From: Symsagittifera roscoffensis
Taxonomy: Eukaryota; Xenacoelomorpha; Acoela; Convolutidae
Assembly: GCF_963678635.1 (NCBI RefSeq)
Contig: NC_087064.1
Span: 59,220,338 to 59,284,337, forward strand
DNA: 64,000 nucleotides
Direction of reading: 5' to 3'
The position numbers and the translations under genes were made by a program. Positions 50,393 to 60,144 of the stretch are shown here, one piece after another. Every line of letters begins with the position of its first letter. Within the stretch, counting starts at the first letter, position 1. The notes beneath the pieces were generated by a model. It ran no database searches. It had not been told where the DNA came from and saw only the letters and a program-made list of their open reading frames with translations.

Positions 50393-53300
50393 ATGGACAA
50401 TTTCAACCTGGATGAATTGATGGACCTGGCAGAGGCATATGTAGGACCGATGGTAGATGCGATCTATCGTCGGCTGATCGAACGAGACTTCGCTCTGGAG
50501 GACCCAGAGGTGGTCATGTTGCTGACCGCCCTGATTAACATCTTGGGGCACGACAACCGTGGGGACCGCCCCACGGAAGTCCTGTTGATGGCAGCATATG
50601 GAGAAAGAGGAGTACTAGACCGCCCGAACATGAGAGTGATGAGGTGGAGAAACGGGGCTCTCTCAGGGAGTGACTTGGCGAATGAGCCTGGATTGGGAAG
50701 TTCTAGGACATACCAACCAGGTGAGATGCCAATGCCCTCTAAGCCTAAACCTGGGCTGACGAGAATGCATCGGGAGATGAACAGCGAGGCGACCTCGTCT
50801 GGTTCACCACTGAGAGCAGCTGTGCCACCAAAAGGGGCGAAAGTAACACAGAAGGTTCAGACGAACCAAACCATACAAGATCTGGACGAGATGAACGATC
50901 AGCTGAGAAGTACGAAGAAGGAGTTAGACGATATGACGAAGACCATGCTGGCGATGGAGGAAGACCGGGACATGTGGAGAAAGTTGTTTGAAGACTGCAA
51001 CAAAAAGCAGGGTCAAGAGATCGAACGCTTAAGGCAGGAATACAAAGAGCGATCGGAGCAGGTGGCGCTGACAACGGCCGTGGAGAAAGTAATACCTGCA
51101 AGGGATATTCCTCGTGGGCAGTCCCCGATGGAGCTCTTGACACCTCGAGAAATGAGTCAAACAACGGAGACACGGCTTCCAGTAGAGACGAACCGAGTAA
51201 CAATCCCGGATCCTAGTGACACCTTGGGTGATCCCGTCGTAGAACAGACAGTGAGAAAACTGATAGAGACAGCTGGACGATTGGTCGCTAACAAGAATGC
51301 ACCAGGTTCCGGGGTGACTGCACCCTATGGAACGATTGACGATACGGGCAGAGTACAACTCTCTCAGACAGTAATCAGACAAGGGATGAGTAACGTGACA
51401 CCACTCATGGGGAGCTCGAGAATCCCAGAGAGGAAAGTAAGGAAGATGCCAGCGAAGAAAGTGTCTCGTGTAATAGACGTGCAGAAGAATAATCAATTGA
51501 AGTATAATTTCACGGGAGTTCCGGAGACAGATCCGAGGGCCTGCTTCAATCGAGCTACCTGGAGCCCGGCTGTGAACCTGCAGCAACCACCCCTCGGGAC
51601 ATCTCACCTGATATTGGGAGACAGCTTAGTCAGAGTGCTGTCGAATTTGAGGACCTCATGGGTCACCACGGTGATGGCCTTTGGAGGCGCGACGATTGCC
51701 CAATTATATCGCATGGTGGAGCTGATTAATCCAGGGAAGATACCCAATGTGATGATCTTAGTTGGGACGAATGATATCTCCAGAGGATCAGATGAGCAGG
51801 AAGCACTGTGGGAATCAATGATGGTGTGTTTGTTCACTACTCTCTGGCAGAAGTTCAGTTGCGCGGTACTGACCGTTTGCACGGTGCCAATGAACGCAAG
51901 AAGCCTGACAGCATCAGGAAGAAGGCACAACGAGGGAGTCATGAGATGGAACAACATCTTGAGAAACCTAGCAAATCGAAATGCCGGAAGAATGATCCTC
52001 ATGGACATTGAACATGAATTGAGAGCCATGGATCAAGCCAGACTGACCACAGATGGCATCCACTTCGACAGTGTCGAAGGACAAGCTTGGTTGAATCGAG
52101 TCTTCCAAGAACGGTTGGATGAGCTGGAAGCAGAACTCTTTGACACAGGAGTGCTGAAGGAAGAAGGAACGGTGAGTGATACGGTGATCACCACCTTTGT
52201 GCCTCCTAACCTGGAAACACGCTTGGGTACGGTCCCAGCCGTCACAAATTACCGGCAACAAAGCTCCAGTGAACCAGGTCGAAGAACAGACGTACAGGAT
52301 CGGTTGGGAGAAGCACTGATGAGGAGGACAATTCATCCTAGGAAAAGGATAGGACCTGTCAACCAACCAATCGAAGAAGTAGCAGGCACATCTAGATCGG
52401 AGACTAGATCGGAGACGACGAGTACCAGTCGAGAGGAGAGACCGAGCAGAGGCTCATTGATGTGGTCGCGATCCATACCGTCTCCTTGGCATGTATACAA
52501 AGGCGAACTAATGAAGCTGGACTTACAGAGAGTGAGCTTCATCGAAGATGCAAGGAGGATGCTGAATGGAGCGACGCTATCCGTCAGCAGATTGTACTCG
52601 ATAACCGGCGTAGACTGGTTGATAGCCGCTAGCATAAATTTCAGTTCCACGACGGCCTTGAGATTTGCCGACTTGGAGGGACTGCCCTCCAACAACACAA
52701 TGGGACCTGTGAATGCAAGACCGTTGCAAGATGTGAGATTGAACCATGATGAGAGGAATCGTGAAGAAAGACCAGGAAGATTCCTGACGGTGAGAGCGCC
52801 GATTGGACAACATGTGAAGATATTTAGGCAACTGACGACACCACCTGGTCATGTGAAGGAGAGGGTGTACCCAAAACTAGTGAACCAAGATGGTGATGCC
52901 CAGAGATATGGCGGATTGACAGCGATAAAGAAAGATGAGACCATCTTCGCCGCCTACGACAAAGCAGAGATGAGAAAGGCCAAAATCATGGTAGTAGCGA
53001 ATTCAGAGTTCGTGTACACCTCTAAGTCTTTGTTTTGGCCGGACGTCATAATGCTGGCCGCAGTTGACCTAGACCTATTGCAATCAGTGTCATTGGCTAT
53101 AGGGGTACAAAGGCAGACAGAAATGAACCCGATAACGATTGTGTTTGCTGGCATCAATGACCATCTACACAGTAGAGGTTTTCTGAGCAGGCTCAGAGAT
53201 CCTGCAACAGCAGAAAACGCAGTATGGCCAGCGATAAAAGACATCCTGGAGTCGATGGGTGAAGTGGTGGACGCGACGAAGGAGGGATCATTCAATAAAG

Positions 53301-54925
53301 TGACGTTGAGAGTAGTATTTGCGTTGTCTCCGGGATATGCACATCTCCCGGATGGACTGAAATTTGTGTATGCAATGGTAGCCTTACTTTCGGAGGGAAA
53401 ATATGATGTGATCATATCAGCCCCGAATCGCATGATAGAAATGGAGAACCTGAGGCCACTTAAGGCTGAACTGCCTGCAGTATGGTCAGATATCTCAAAC
53501 GCGATGAGAGGGTTCAAGGACCACGCGCTACACATGTTGGTGTTGGACGAAGTGCTGGGGTTGGAACTGTCCAACTTCAGTCGGCAACTCAAACTGAAAC
53601 CAGGAATAGATGACGACCATCGAGTAATCACGGCAATGTCCAACGACTTGTGGTTCCGAGCAATGGAAGTGGCGAGTGAAGACACGAGAAGAAAGAATTC
53701 ACTGGAGACGAGAGCTCATCTGGAAGCGATGGTGCTGAGAACCAAGCCGGAAGCAAACCAGTGGCTACACCTGAATCCTAGAGTAGCGGCATTGGGTGCA
53801 GATGCTTTTCAGCAAGGCCCAGTAATGATCACTAAGATGCACGCCTACTTGTTGAAGGAGGTGAACATGGCGGAAAATGCCGGAGAAAAGACAGCTGAGT
53901 TCGTGAACAGAATGTGTCAGATTACTCTGGAAACCTTCTGGACCCAGGAAGTGAAGGGACAGGAGGGATTTGAAAGGACAGACAGCATGCTGGAAGGGTT
54001 GGGAGCCGGATGGACCGCGTCCTTCTTGGCAAAAGTTTACCCGAAAGTCTCGCACTATTTGATAAAGGAATTCCTCCAAGCAGTAGTGAAAGTATCGATA
54101 GTGGAATTAATAGCCTTGTTCGTGACGTTCGGAGCGGAGAGTTTCGTAAAAGGACCGGCGATACTGCTTACGGATGGAAAACAGAACCTGCGACTAGATG
54201 GACTTCTGACATTGATCGCAATAACCCACGGAAACTTGGGAGGACTGATGAAACTGGCACGTTGTCCAGAGCAGATGAAAGAGAGAGTGAGGAATCTGGA
54301 TATGAAGAAATCCACAGACTCGTGGAACAAAATAAGAGACCTGAGACACACTCTTATCCAGTATCTCTTGCAGCAAAATCGCTTTGGAACCGGAGAAGAC
54401 GAGACAATTGAAAGAGAGGAAGATGTTAGACGACATGTTGGAGGCATGCCGCTATTAACAGATTTGAGCTTAGCTATGAGAATCGATCCCTTGGCGCTGA
54501 TCAGAGGAGTCACGGAGTTCGTGACAGTGATCTATGGACCAGCAGTCACCTTCGCGTTCCCTGACGTTAAAGTGGAAGCATATAGGAGGTCGGTGCTGCA
54601 CCTGAACCTCATATCGGCAGTGGACGGTAGTACACTGAACTGGTGTGAGCAGCACGCATTGCGAGAGCTCATGAGTGAAGATCTGTTATTCGCGAAAATA
54701 TCGGAGCCAGAGATGACAGTCATCAATTTTGACGATCACTTCTGTGACCGCATGGGAGAAGTAGAAAGAGGGCACATCGAGGTGTTTCCAAAGCTTTGGA
54801 ATCTGAGGCCCTATGACAAAACGAATGGTGAAATGACCAGAGTGCCTCGTCTCACAGCAGCCTATCACAAAATGAGAGAAGAGACGAAGGACTGGGGCGA
54901 TTACAAGAAGCTGAATTCCCTCTGA
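50393..54925 (+). CDS. accessory ORF A: SGNH/GDSL-hydrolase-domain protein
   Basis: 1510 codons, uninterrupted. Residues 1-100 helical, then a coiled coil at about 160-225. An SGNH hydrolase domain spans about 400-590: block I GDSLVRVLS with nucleophile Ser (about 411), block II Gly in AFGGAT, block III GTNDIS with Asn (about 456), and block V TDGIHFD with Asp and His (about 553-556), so all four SGNH residues are present. A second segment at about 860-1000 (VVANSEFVY ... VFAGINDHLHSRGF) looks like a degenerate repeat of the same fold. The C-terminal third is unrecognised, with one hydrophobic helix near VELIALFVTFGAE. Family knowledge: SGNH enzymes are esterases/lipases, and related domains occur in some LINE ORF1 proteins. 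Role here (lipid or acetyl-ester hydrolysis in the element's life cycle) is inference. Confidence 0.88.
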   Translation: MDNFNLDELMDLAEAYVGPMVDAIYRRLIERDFALEDPEVVMLLTALINILGHDNRGDRPTEVLLMAAYGERGVLDRPNMRVMRWRNGALSGSDLANEPGLGSSRTYQPGEMPMPSKPKPGLTRMHREMNSEATSSGSPLRAAVPPKGAKVTQKVQTNQTIQDLDEMNDQLRSTKKELDDMTKTMLAMEEDRDMWRKLFEDCNKKQGQEIERLRQEYKERSEQVALTTAVEKVIPARDIPRGQSPMELLTPREMSQTTETRLPVETNRVTIPDPSDTLGDPVVEQTVRKLIETAGRLVANKNAPGSGVTAPYGTIDDTGRVQLSQTVIRQGMSNVTPLMGSSRIPERKVRKMPAKKVSRVIDVQKNNQLKYNFTGVPETDPRACFNRATWSPAVNLQQPPLGTSHLILGDSLVRVLSNLRTSWVTTVMAFGGATIAQLYRMVELINPGKIPNVMILVGTNDISRGSDEQEALWESMMVCLFTTLWQKFSCAVLTVCTVPMNARSLTASGRRHNEGVMRWNNILRNLANRNAGRMILMDIEHELRAMDQARLTTDGIHFDSVEGQAWLNRVFQERLDELEAELFDTGVLKEEGTVSDTVITTFVPPNLETRLGTVPAVTNYRQQSSSEPGRRTDVQDRLGEALMRRTIHPRKRIGPVNQPIEEVAGTSRSETRSETTSTSREERPSRGSLMWSRSIPSPWHVYKGELMKLDLQRVSFIEDARRMLNGATLSVSRLYSITGVDWLIAASINFSSTTALRFADLEGLPSNNTMGPVNARPLQDVRLNHDERNREERPGRFLTVRAPIGQHVKIFRQLTTPPGHVKERVYPKLVNQDGDAQRYGGLTAIKKDETIFAAYDKAEMRKAKIMVVANSEFVYTSKSLFWPDVIMLAAVDLDLLQSVSLAIGVQRQTEMNPITIVFAGINDHLHSRGFLSRLRDPATAENAVWPAIKDILESMGEVVDATKEGSFNKVTLRVVFALSPGYAHLPDGLKFVYAMVALLSEGKYDVIISAPNRMIEMENLRPLKAELPAVWSDISNAMRGFKDHALHMLVLDEVLGLELSNFSRQLKLKPGIDDDHRVITAMSNDLWFRAMEVASEDTRRKNSLETRAHLEAMVLRTKPEANQWLHLNPRVAALGADAFQQGPVMITKMHAYLLKEVNMAENAGEKTAEFVNRMCQITLETFWTQEVKGQEGFERTDSMLEGLGAGWTASFLAKVYPKVSHYLIKEFLQAVVKVSIVELIALFVTFGAESFVKGPAILLTDGKQNLRLDGLLTLIAITHGNLGGLMKLARCPEQMKERVRNLDMKKSTDSWNKIRDLRHTLIQYLLQQNRFGTGEDETIEREEDVRRHVGGMPLLTDLSLAMRIDPLALIRGVTEFVTVIYGPAVTFAFPDVKVEAYRRSVLHLNLISAVDGSTLNWCEQHALRELMSEDLLFAKISEPEMTVINFDDHFCDRMGEVERGHIEVFPKLWNLRPYDKTNGEMTRVPRLTAAYHKMREETKDWGDYKKLNSL

Positions 54926-54933
54926 TAAGAAGG

Positions 54934-57900
54934 ATGCTGCTCGGAGCAGTCTCCGTAGTACAAACTCCTAGATTGAGAGCATTCGAAACCAATGAAAGGA
55001 GAGTAGGGAATTTCATGGGAACGATGGATCCATACTTCGTAGGGAGAAATGCCGCCGTGTTACAGTACACACGATTTGCATACACGGATCAAGCGACGAG
55101 AAGGCGAATAAGCAACGCCGCTACTCCCAAGCCTGGAAGATTTGATGAGGAATGGAAAGGACTAGGCTTAGCTCCGATGAGAATGAGAGGCAGGACAGAA
55201 TTGCCTGAAGCCTCATTGATCCTGACCAGTGTGAGGAAGGAGATGAAAGTTGGAGGAGTATTGCAGACGAGAACTTTCCTAGCACCCTTCGGCTGTGAAG
55301 AAATCAAAGTGGTCCATGGAGAAGAGGAAGACAAATCGGCCGGTACATTCCTCATACCGAGATTCCATGAAGAAGCCGACAATGACGAACAAGGACCATC
55401 GAACTCGAATAAGGATAAGTCAGAAGGAGATGACGGACAGGGTGGAAGCCGTCAGACTGAAGAACCCATGCAACAAGATCAAGCTGGTGGGGAAGACGAC
55501 AGGGCATCGACAGGAGGAACATCCAGCCTGGATTTCAATATCTTCAGTGATCTTGAGAATAATGCAGACACGTTGGAAACGACTGAGCCAGCGGATGAAG
55601 GCATCTCGACACTGGAACCTCCGTCAGCCTTTGAGGAAATGAAACGGAATTTGCCGGAGAGCAGCTCTCCTGGCAATTCAAGAAATAACGACCAGAGAAT
55701 CCTCATGGAATCACCTCGGAGGAGAAGAATAGAGGCTTCAGCCAGAGTACCTTTCTTGGGAACGCTGCCCGAAGAAGAATGGGAAGTACATCACCGAGAC
55801 CATGAGAGTAGGACGGGATGTAAGCTGGACAGAGTGGCGTTCATGGAAGAAGTCTGGACTGTGGTTCAGAGCTATGGGACCCAATCCATCCTCAAAACAG
55901 GTCTCAATCAACCCTTGATGAGAGAAGTACTTGACAAGCTTGATGAGTGTGAAGGGAGACTGAGTGAGTTATTGATCGACTCAGCCACTGATGAGAGTGA
56001 AGCGAATTCTCCCATCAAGATGACACCGCAGGACGATGAAGGAGAGGTGGTGTACCTGTCAAGGACCAGGAGAGGAACGATGCGATCGAAAATGGTGATT
56101 GATAAAATCAATGCAATGAAAATGAAGTTAGGCAGCAGAGTGATGCCGAGGAGAATTGGAAAGACAAAAGTGGATTCAGAAATATCGATGAAAGCTGGTA
56201 ACTCAGCGAAAAGGAAGCGAGTCGAAGAAGTCATGGATTTGGGGCAAGGTGATTATCAATTGTCTGGCACAGATAGAATATTAACCGATATAGCGATGGT
56301 GCCACCCATTCTCATGGCGGGGATAAAGTCAACCGGTTATAAATCCAAAAGGAGTGACCGCACTCTGACTGGAGCAACTTTAGAAATGGAAATACTCAGT
56401 CAATGTGGAGAGAGTAAAATGAGGGACTTCAAACCATCTCCCATGAATCATGGAAAGGGAAGTGTTGCAGGACAACTAACACCAGTGGAATACAACCGAC
56501 TAACCGTGTCGGAGACAGTGTCGATAGATGAACCCACCGGTGGATATATGGAGATGTTGGAATACCGAAACTCGGCTAGAGGGTATGTAATGGCCCTGGA
56601 AGACGAAAAAGCCATGGAGGGATATCTGGAAATGATGTTGCAAGGCACCACCCTCAAGCAGAAGGCGTATGGAACTTTGGCGTCGTCTGACGTAGAGGCG
56701 GAAACGATCGAGCAGTTAGTGAGCCTTCCATGGAAAGCAGTAGTATTGAGGTATTTCGAAGAAGAAATGAGGACTACGCCAAGAATACATGCTCTCGTGG
56801 CAGTACCTTACGTAAGGACAGATTTACAACTCAGGTTCGCCTGGTGTATGATGGGACTGACTCGCGAAGAATATGATTCAGAAGAAAAAAAGAGATCAAA
56901 AGAAGAAAAGGTTTTCCTTATGACGAATCTGAGGGATCTGATAGTCCAGGAGGGAGCAGCAGTAGCGTGTGCGAAGCGGAGAGACGCTCTCTGTTTCATT
57001 CGATTCCTGATAGAGCAGATTTCAGTACCTGCATTAAACACTTGTGTTAAAATGTTGAGGGAAGGCGATGAGCGAACGAAAGCCTTGTTCTTACTAGCAA
57101 TGCTGGAGATGCAGCAAAGTAAACCGATGAGGGTGAACATGAAAGAACCTGAAGAATTGGAACCCATGAAAAAGATAGACGAGATCAGGAGATTCTCAAA
57201 CAAGGAGTTGAGACTCACTAAAGAATCTATGGGAGCATTGCCGAAATCCAGTGAATACTGTGGACCGATCAAGAAGAAGTCATATAGCTACGTATCCGGG
57301 ATAATAGGAATAGCATACAATCCTTTCCTGAGTAAAGACATACGCGATTGCTTCTTTGATTATGAGCAGGCGGTGTTACTAAGATTCTGGACGTCCAGAA
57401 TTGTGACGACTAAGAGCGTTAACAATCCACAGGCCAAATTGGGATTGGTCTTGGAAGAAGAGGTGACTGCACCTTCAGTATCAAAATCCGACAAGAGAGT
57501 GGAGTTTGGGTTGGGATTCTCAGATGAATTACTGAGAACGAGCTTGATGGCAGTGTGGGAATTGATGAGACCATCATGGTGTCCTAGTCCCAACGCTGAC
57601 TCAATATTACGGGCGACACAAGACGTACAGAGGGAACTGAATGCAGACTGTAACCTGCGTGACCTTAACATCATATATAATGTGATGATAACAGCCTCTA
57701 AGAGCAACGGAGAAGATAAAGTGGAGTTGCCTGGCTGGGGACCAGAAGACTGGGTCAAACCTGGTAGCTGTCTGGCGGAAGTCTGTGGACTAGAGGGTCA
57801 TGTCTGTGGAAGTCTAGACTGTGTGAAAACCCTGGAGAAACAACACAAGCAGTTGACAGTATTGTTTGGAAATGTAGTGATGAAAGCGAGAACGGAAACG

Positions 57901-59322
57901 GAACTGATAGCAGATTGCCATGGAGGCACCGATGTGAATCTAGTGACAGCACTAGGATTCTACAGCATGTTTGGTTCTTTAGAGTCACTATTGAATCTAG
58001 AACAGAAACATGAGATGGTCACAGCCATCAGCGTAGAAGTATTTCCAGGAGTTCTGCAGACTGAGCAGAAGTATATAGGAAAATGGAGGGAAGCAATCGA
58101 AACAGAGATGAACATCAGACACAGCCAAACTTATTGTAGACCATCAGGAGCACGATATTTGGTGGGCTCAACGTTGGCTCCAATGTGCAAGAGCAGATAT
58201 CCTGTACATTTCGTAGCTGTGGACTTAAAGAGTACAAGAGCGATTGTGGATCAAGCCTTCTCAGTGCCGAAGTGTGTGAGATTAGCGAGGATGTCTGAAA
58301 AGTCTTACGAGTTACTATGTAATATGTTCTCAGCAATTCCAGAGAGAACCAAAGAAGAGTTGGAGTCAATACTAGGAAAGAAGTTCATGGGATATGTGAG
58401 CGGGAACTTCAGTGACTTCGAAAAACAGAAACAGGGAGGATCAACTGTCACAGATTACAATGCAGTAGATGAGAATGATGAAATCCACCGAGTGATGATG
58501 GAAGTGGAACCATTGCTGGAAGCTTCGGGAAAACGTAATTGGAGGAGCATCATGTTGACGCATGATGAGTTTCGTTGCCACTGCTTGCTGCAGACCTGGT
58601 GGTATCCCAAGCGTAGTAATCTGATGTTGATCTGGGACTCTGGAGAGCTGCTCTCCATGGGTTTACCAGATTCATCACAGCCCGTAACAATAGTGATAGT
58701 GGGAGTTATGATGGCGATACGATGGCTGGAAGCTCATGTGAGAGAAAATAATAGACAAGAGGCACCAACGAGAGAACAATTGCGGAAATTAGATTGTCTG
58801 AAAGATTTAGATCTTTTTGAGACAATGTGCAAAGTTCTAAACATTCCGATGGAAGTGAAGAAGATATGGGCAAGAAAACGATTGATGCCATGGTTCAGAG
58901 CTAACATGACTGCATGGTTGTACGAGTATGCGAAAAAGCATATGTCGAAACATGGCAGAGTGTACAGTGAATATCAGCTGGACATTGGGGCAGGAGCTTT
59001 CAAGCGAGCTTTCGTGACTCATCGGAATGCAGTGACCACCGCTGTGAAAAGAATTTCCAGGACGAGCGAGCGTAGTGGAAATGAGAAGGCAGAGATGCTG
59101 AAAGAAGATTTGGAGAGAAACGTGACGTTGTGTCTCCACAACAGCTTCTGTAGAAACAGAGAATCAAACGTGGATCCCCTACCTTGCTGTAAACAGAGGG
59201 TGGAAGAGCAGAAGTGTTGGAGGACGGCTTCCAACAGCGTCAGGATAGTCAATGACGTGCTACAAGACACGGAAACCGAAAGTGCGGAGTCAGTGTCACA
59301 GGAGGAGGAAATGGAGCATTGA
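54934..59322 (+). CDS. accessory ORF B: unknown 1462-residue protein
   Basis: Starts at ATG 54934, eight bases after ORF A's TGA (TGA TAA AGAAGG ATG spacing). The ORF B frame stays open some way upstream into ORF A, so frameshift or reinitiation are both possible. N-terminal 130 residues are ordered-looking, then a Glu/Asp/Gly/Gln-rich disordered region (about 130-270). A basic KRKR patch near 430 could be a nuclear signal. A long helical, Cys-containing body spans about 550-1400, and the C-terminus is Cys-rich (CRNRE ... PLPCCKQ). I do not recognise any family. Uninterrupted length and codon style equal to ORF A suggest selection for a working protein: a structural, envelope-like or replication-accessory role are all open. 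Confidence 0.85.
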   Translation: MLLGAVSVVQTPRLRAFETNERRVGNFMGTMDPYFVGRNAAVLQYTRFAYTDQATRRRISNAATPKPGRFDEEWKGLGLAPMRMRGRTELPEASLILTSVRKEMKVGGVLQTRTFLAPFGCEEIKVVHGEEEDKSAGTFLIPRFHEEADNDEQGPSNSNKDKSEGDDGQGGSRQTEEPMQQDQAGGEDDRASTGGTSSLDFNIFSDLENNADTLETTEPADEGISTLEPPSAFEEMKRNLPESSSPGNSRNNDQRILMESPRRRRIEASARVPFLGTLPEEEWEVHHRDHESRTGCKLDRVAFMEEVWTVVQSYGTQSILKTGLNQPLMREVLDKLDECEGRLSELLIDSATDESEANSPIKMTPQDDEGEVVYLSRTRRGTMRSKMVIDKINAMKMKLGSRVMPRRIGKTKVDSEISMKAGNSAKRKRVEEVMDLGQGDYQLSGTDRILTDIAMVPPILMAGIKSTGYKSKRSDRTLTGATLEMEILSQCGESKMRDFKPSPMNHGKGSVAGQLTPVEYNRLTVSETVSIDEPTGGYMEMLEYRNSARGYVMALEDEKAMEGYLEMMLQGTTLKQKAYGTLASSDVEAETIEQLVSLPWKAVVLRYFEEEMRTTPRIHALVAVPYVRTDLQLRFAWCMMGLTREEYDSEEKKRSKEEKVFLMTNLRDLIVQEGAAVACAKRRDALCFIRFLIEQISVPALNTCVKMLREGDERTKALFLLAMLEMQQSKPMRVNMKEPEELEPMKKIDEIRRFSNKELRLTKESMGALPKSSEYCGPIKKKSYSYVSGIIGIAYNPFLSKDIRDCFFDYEQAVLLRFWTSRIVTTKSVNNPQAKLGLVLEEEVTAPSVSKSDKRVEFGLGFSDELLRTSLMAVWELMRPSWCPSPNADSILRATQDVQRELNADCNLRDLNIIYNVMITASKSNGEDKVELPGWGPEDWVKPGSCLAEVCGLEGHVCGSLDCVKTLEKQHKQLTVLFGNVVMKARTETELIADCHGGTDVNLVTALGFYSMFGSLESLLNLEQKHEMVTAISVEVFPGVLQTEQKYIGKWREAIETEMNIRHSQTYCRPSGARYLVGSTLAPMCKSRYPVHFVAVDLKSTRAIVDQAFSVPKCVRLARMSEKSYELLCNMFSAIPERTKEELESILGKKFMGYVSGNFSDFEKQKQGGSTVTDYNAVDENDEIHRVMMEVEPLLEASGKRNWRSIMLTHDEFRCHCLLQTWWYPKRSNLMLIWDSGELLSMGLPDSSQPVTIVIVGVMMAIRWLEAHVRENNRQEAPTREQLRKLDCLKDLDLFETMCKVLNIPMEVKKIWARKRLMPWFRANMTAWLYEYAKKHMSKHGRVYSEYQLDIGAGAFKRAFVTHRNAVTTAVKRISRTSERSGNEKAEMLKEDLERNVTLCLHNSFCRNRESNVDPLPCCKQRVEEQKCWRTASNSVRIVNDVLQDTETESAESVSQEEEMEH

Positions 59323-60131
59323 CGAATGGTCGAGAAAACAAGAGGCAGCAAGAAAGAAAATTAGAAGAATTTAGAAGTTTTAGAACTTCTAAACGACGAA
59401 AAAAGAAGAGAACAAAGGGATGATGAAGAAAAATCAAAACTCAGAATTGTTTTGTGTGTGTGAAAAACTCAAGTGAGAAACCAAGCAACCAAGTTGTAAT
59501 TGAAAACTGAAACATTTAGTTGAGTTTTGAAATTGTTGCATTTATAAATTTGCATTTTGGTTTTAGTTGAAGTGGCTTTAGAGACACTCACTTATTATTT
59601 ATTTAGAAAGGCTTGAGGGAAGAGTATATTAAAATATTCCAGCCTGCATGATTGTTTTTAAATCACTTAGGAAAACTGATCACTTTGTGGTGATGTGGAA
59701 GGCTTGAGTAATCTCTCGAAGAGGGAGATTGTTTCATTGCTCTTTCTAACCACAAAGTTTCTTAGTTTTAATCTTCAGGACAATAAACAAGCAAGATTTC
59801 CGAAGGGAAGGAGCATAATAGGATAATTTTAGCTTGTTGGTTGGCAGGACTGTCCTGCAAGCCAGCACCTTTTAAATCTAAGAGAAAAAGTTTCAATCGG
59901 GACATTGACACTGGAAGTCAGAAAATATGTTTTATCTTAAGTCATATCCTCAATGTGCAGATTAATGAAAGATTTTGAAGGCTATAGTGATGTAGTATGA
60001 TGCCATTTATATTCTGCAGTGAGTCGATGTGACGTGGATAAAAGTAATTTCGTGCATTTTGTAAATTCTGTTCGATGACACTGTAACCATTTTACGAATA
60101 TTGCGCGATTCAATGAGGACATTGACCGGAC
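59323..60131 (+). other. 3' untranslated region of the giant element
   Basis: AT-rich, without ORF. Contains hairpins AATCTC-TCGAAGAGG-GAGATT (59709-59729) and GCAGGAC-T-GTCCTGC (59844-59858). No further gene. Confidence 0.7.
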
Positions 60132-60144
60132 TGTCCGGGGAGTA
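60132..60144 (+). promoter_or_regulatory. probable polypurine tract, TGTCCGGGGAGTA
   Basis: Directly precedes the 3' LTR, where plus-strand DNA synthesis must start. The core TGTCCGGGGAG also occurs at 46761, 46827, 46893 and 49371. Confidence 0.6.

Noticed and set aside
51029-51607. 192-codon antisense open frame
   Set aside because: Lies opposite ORF A and its composition follows from the complementary strand.
52954-53685. 243-codon antisense open frame opposite accessory ORF A
   Set aside because: Same reason: it mirrors a strongly coding plus-strand region and shows no family motif.
54934-59322. Accessory ORF B as a typical envelope glycoprotein
   Set aside because: No N-terminal signal peptide, no clear C-terminal transmembrane anchor and no furin-like site that I could see; left as unknown.
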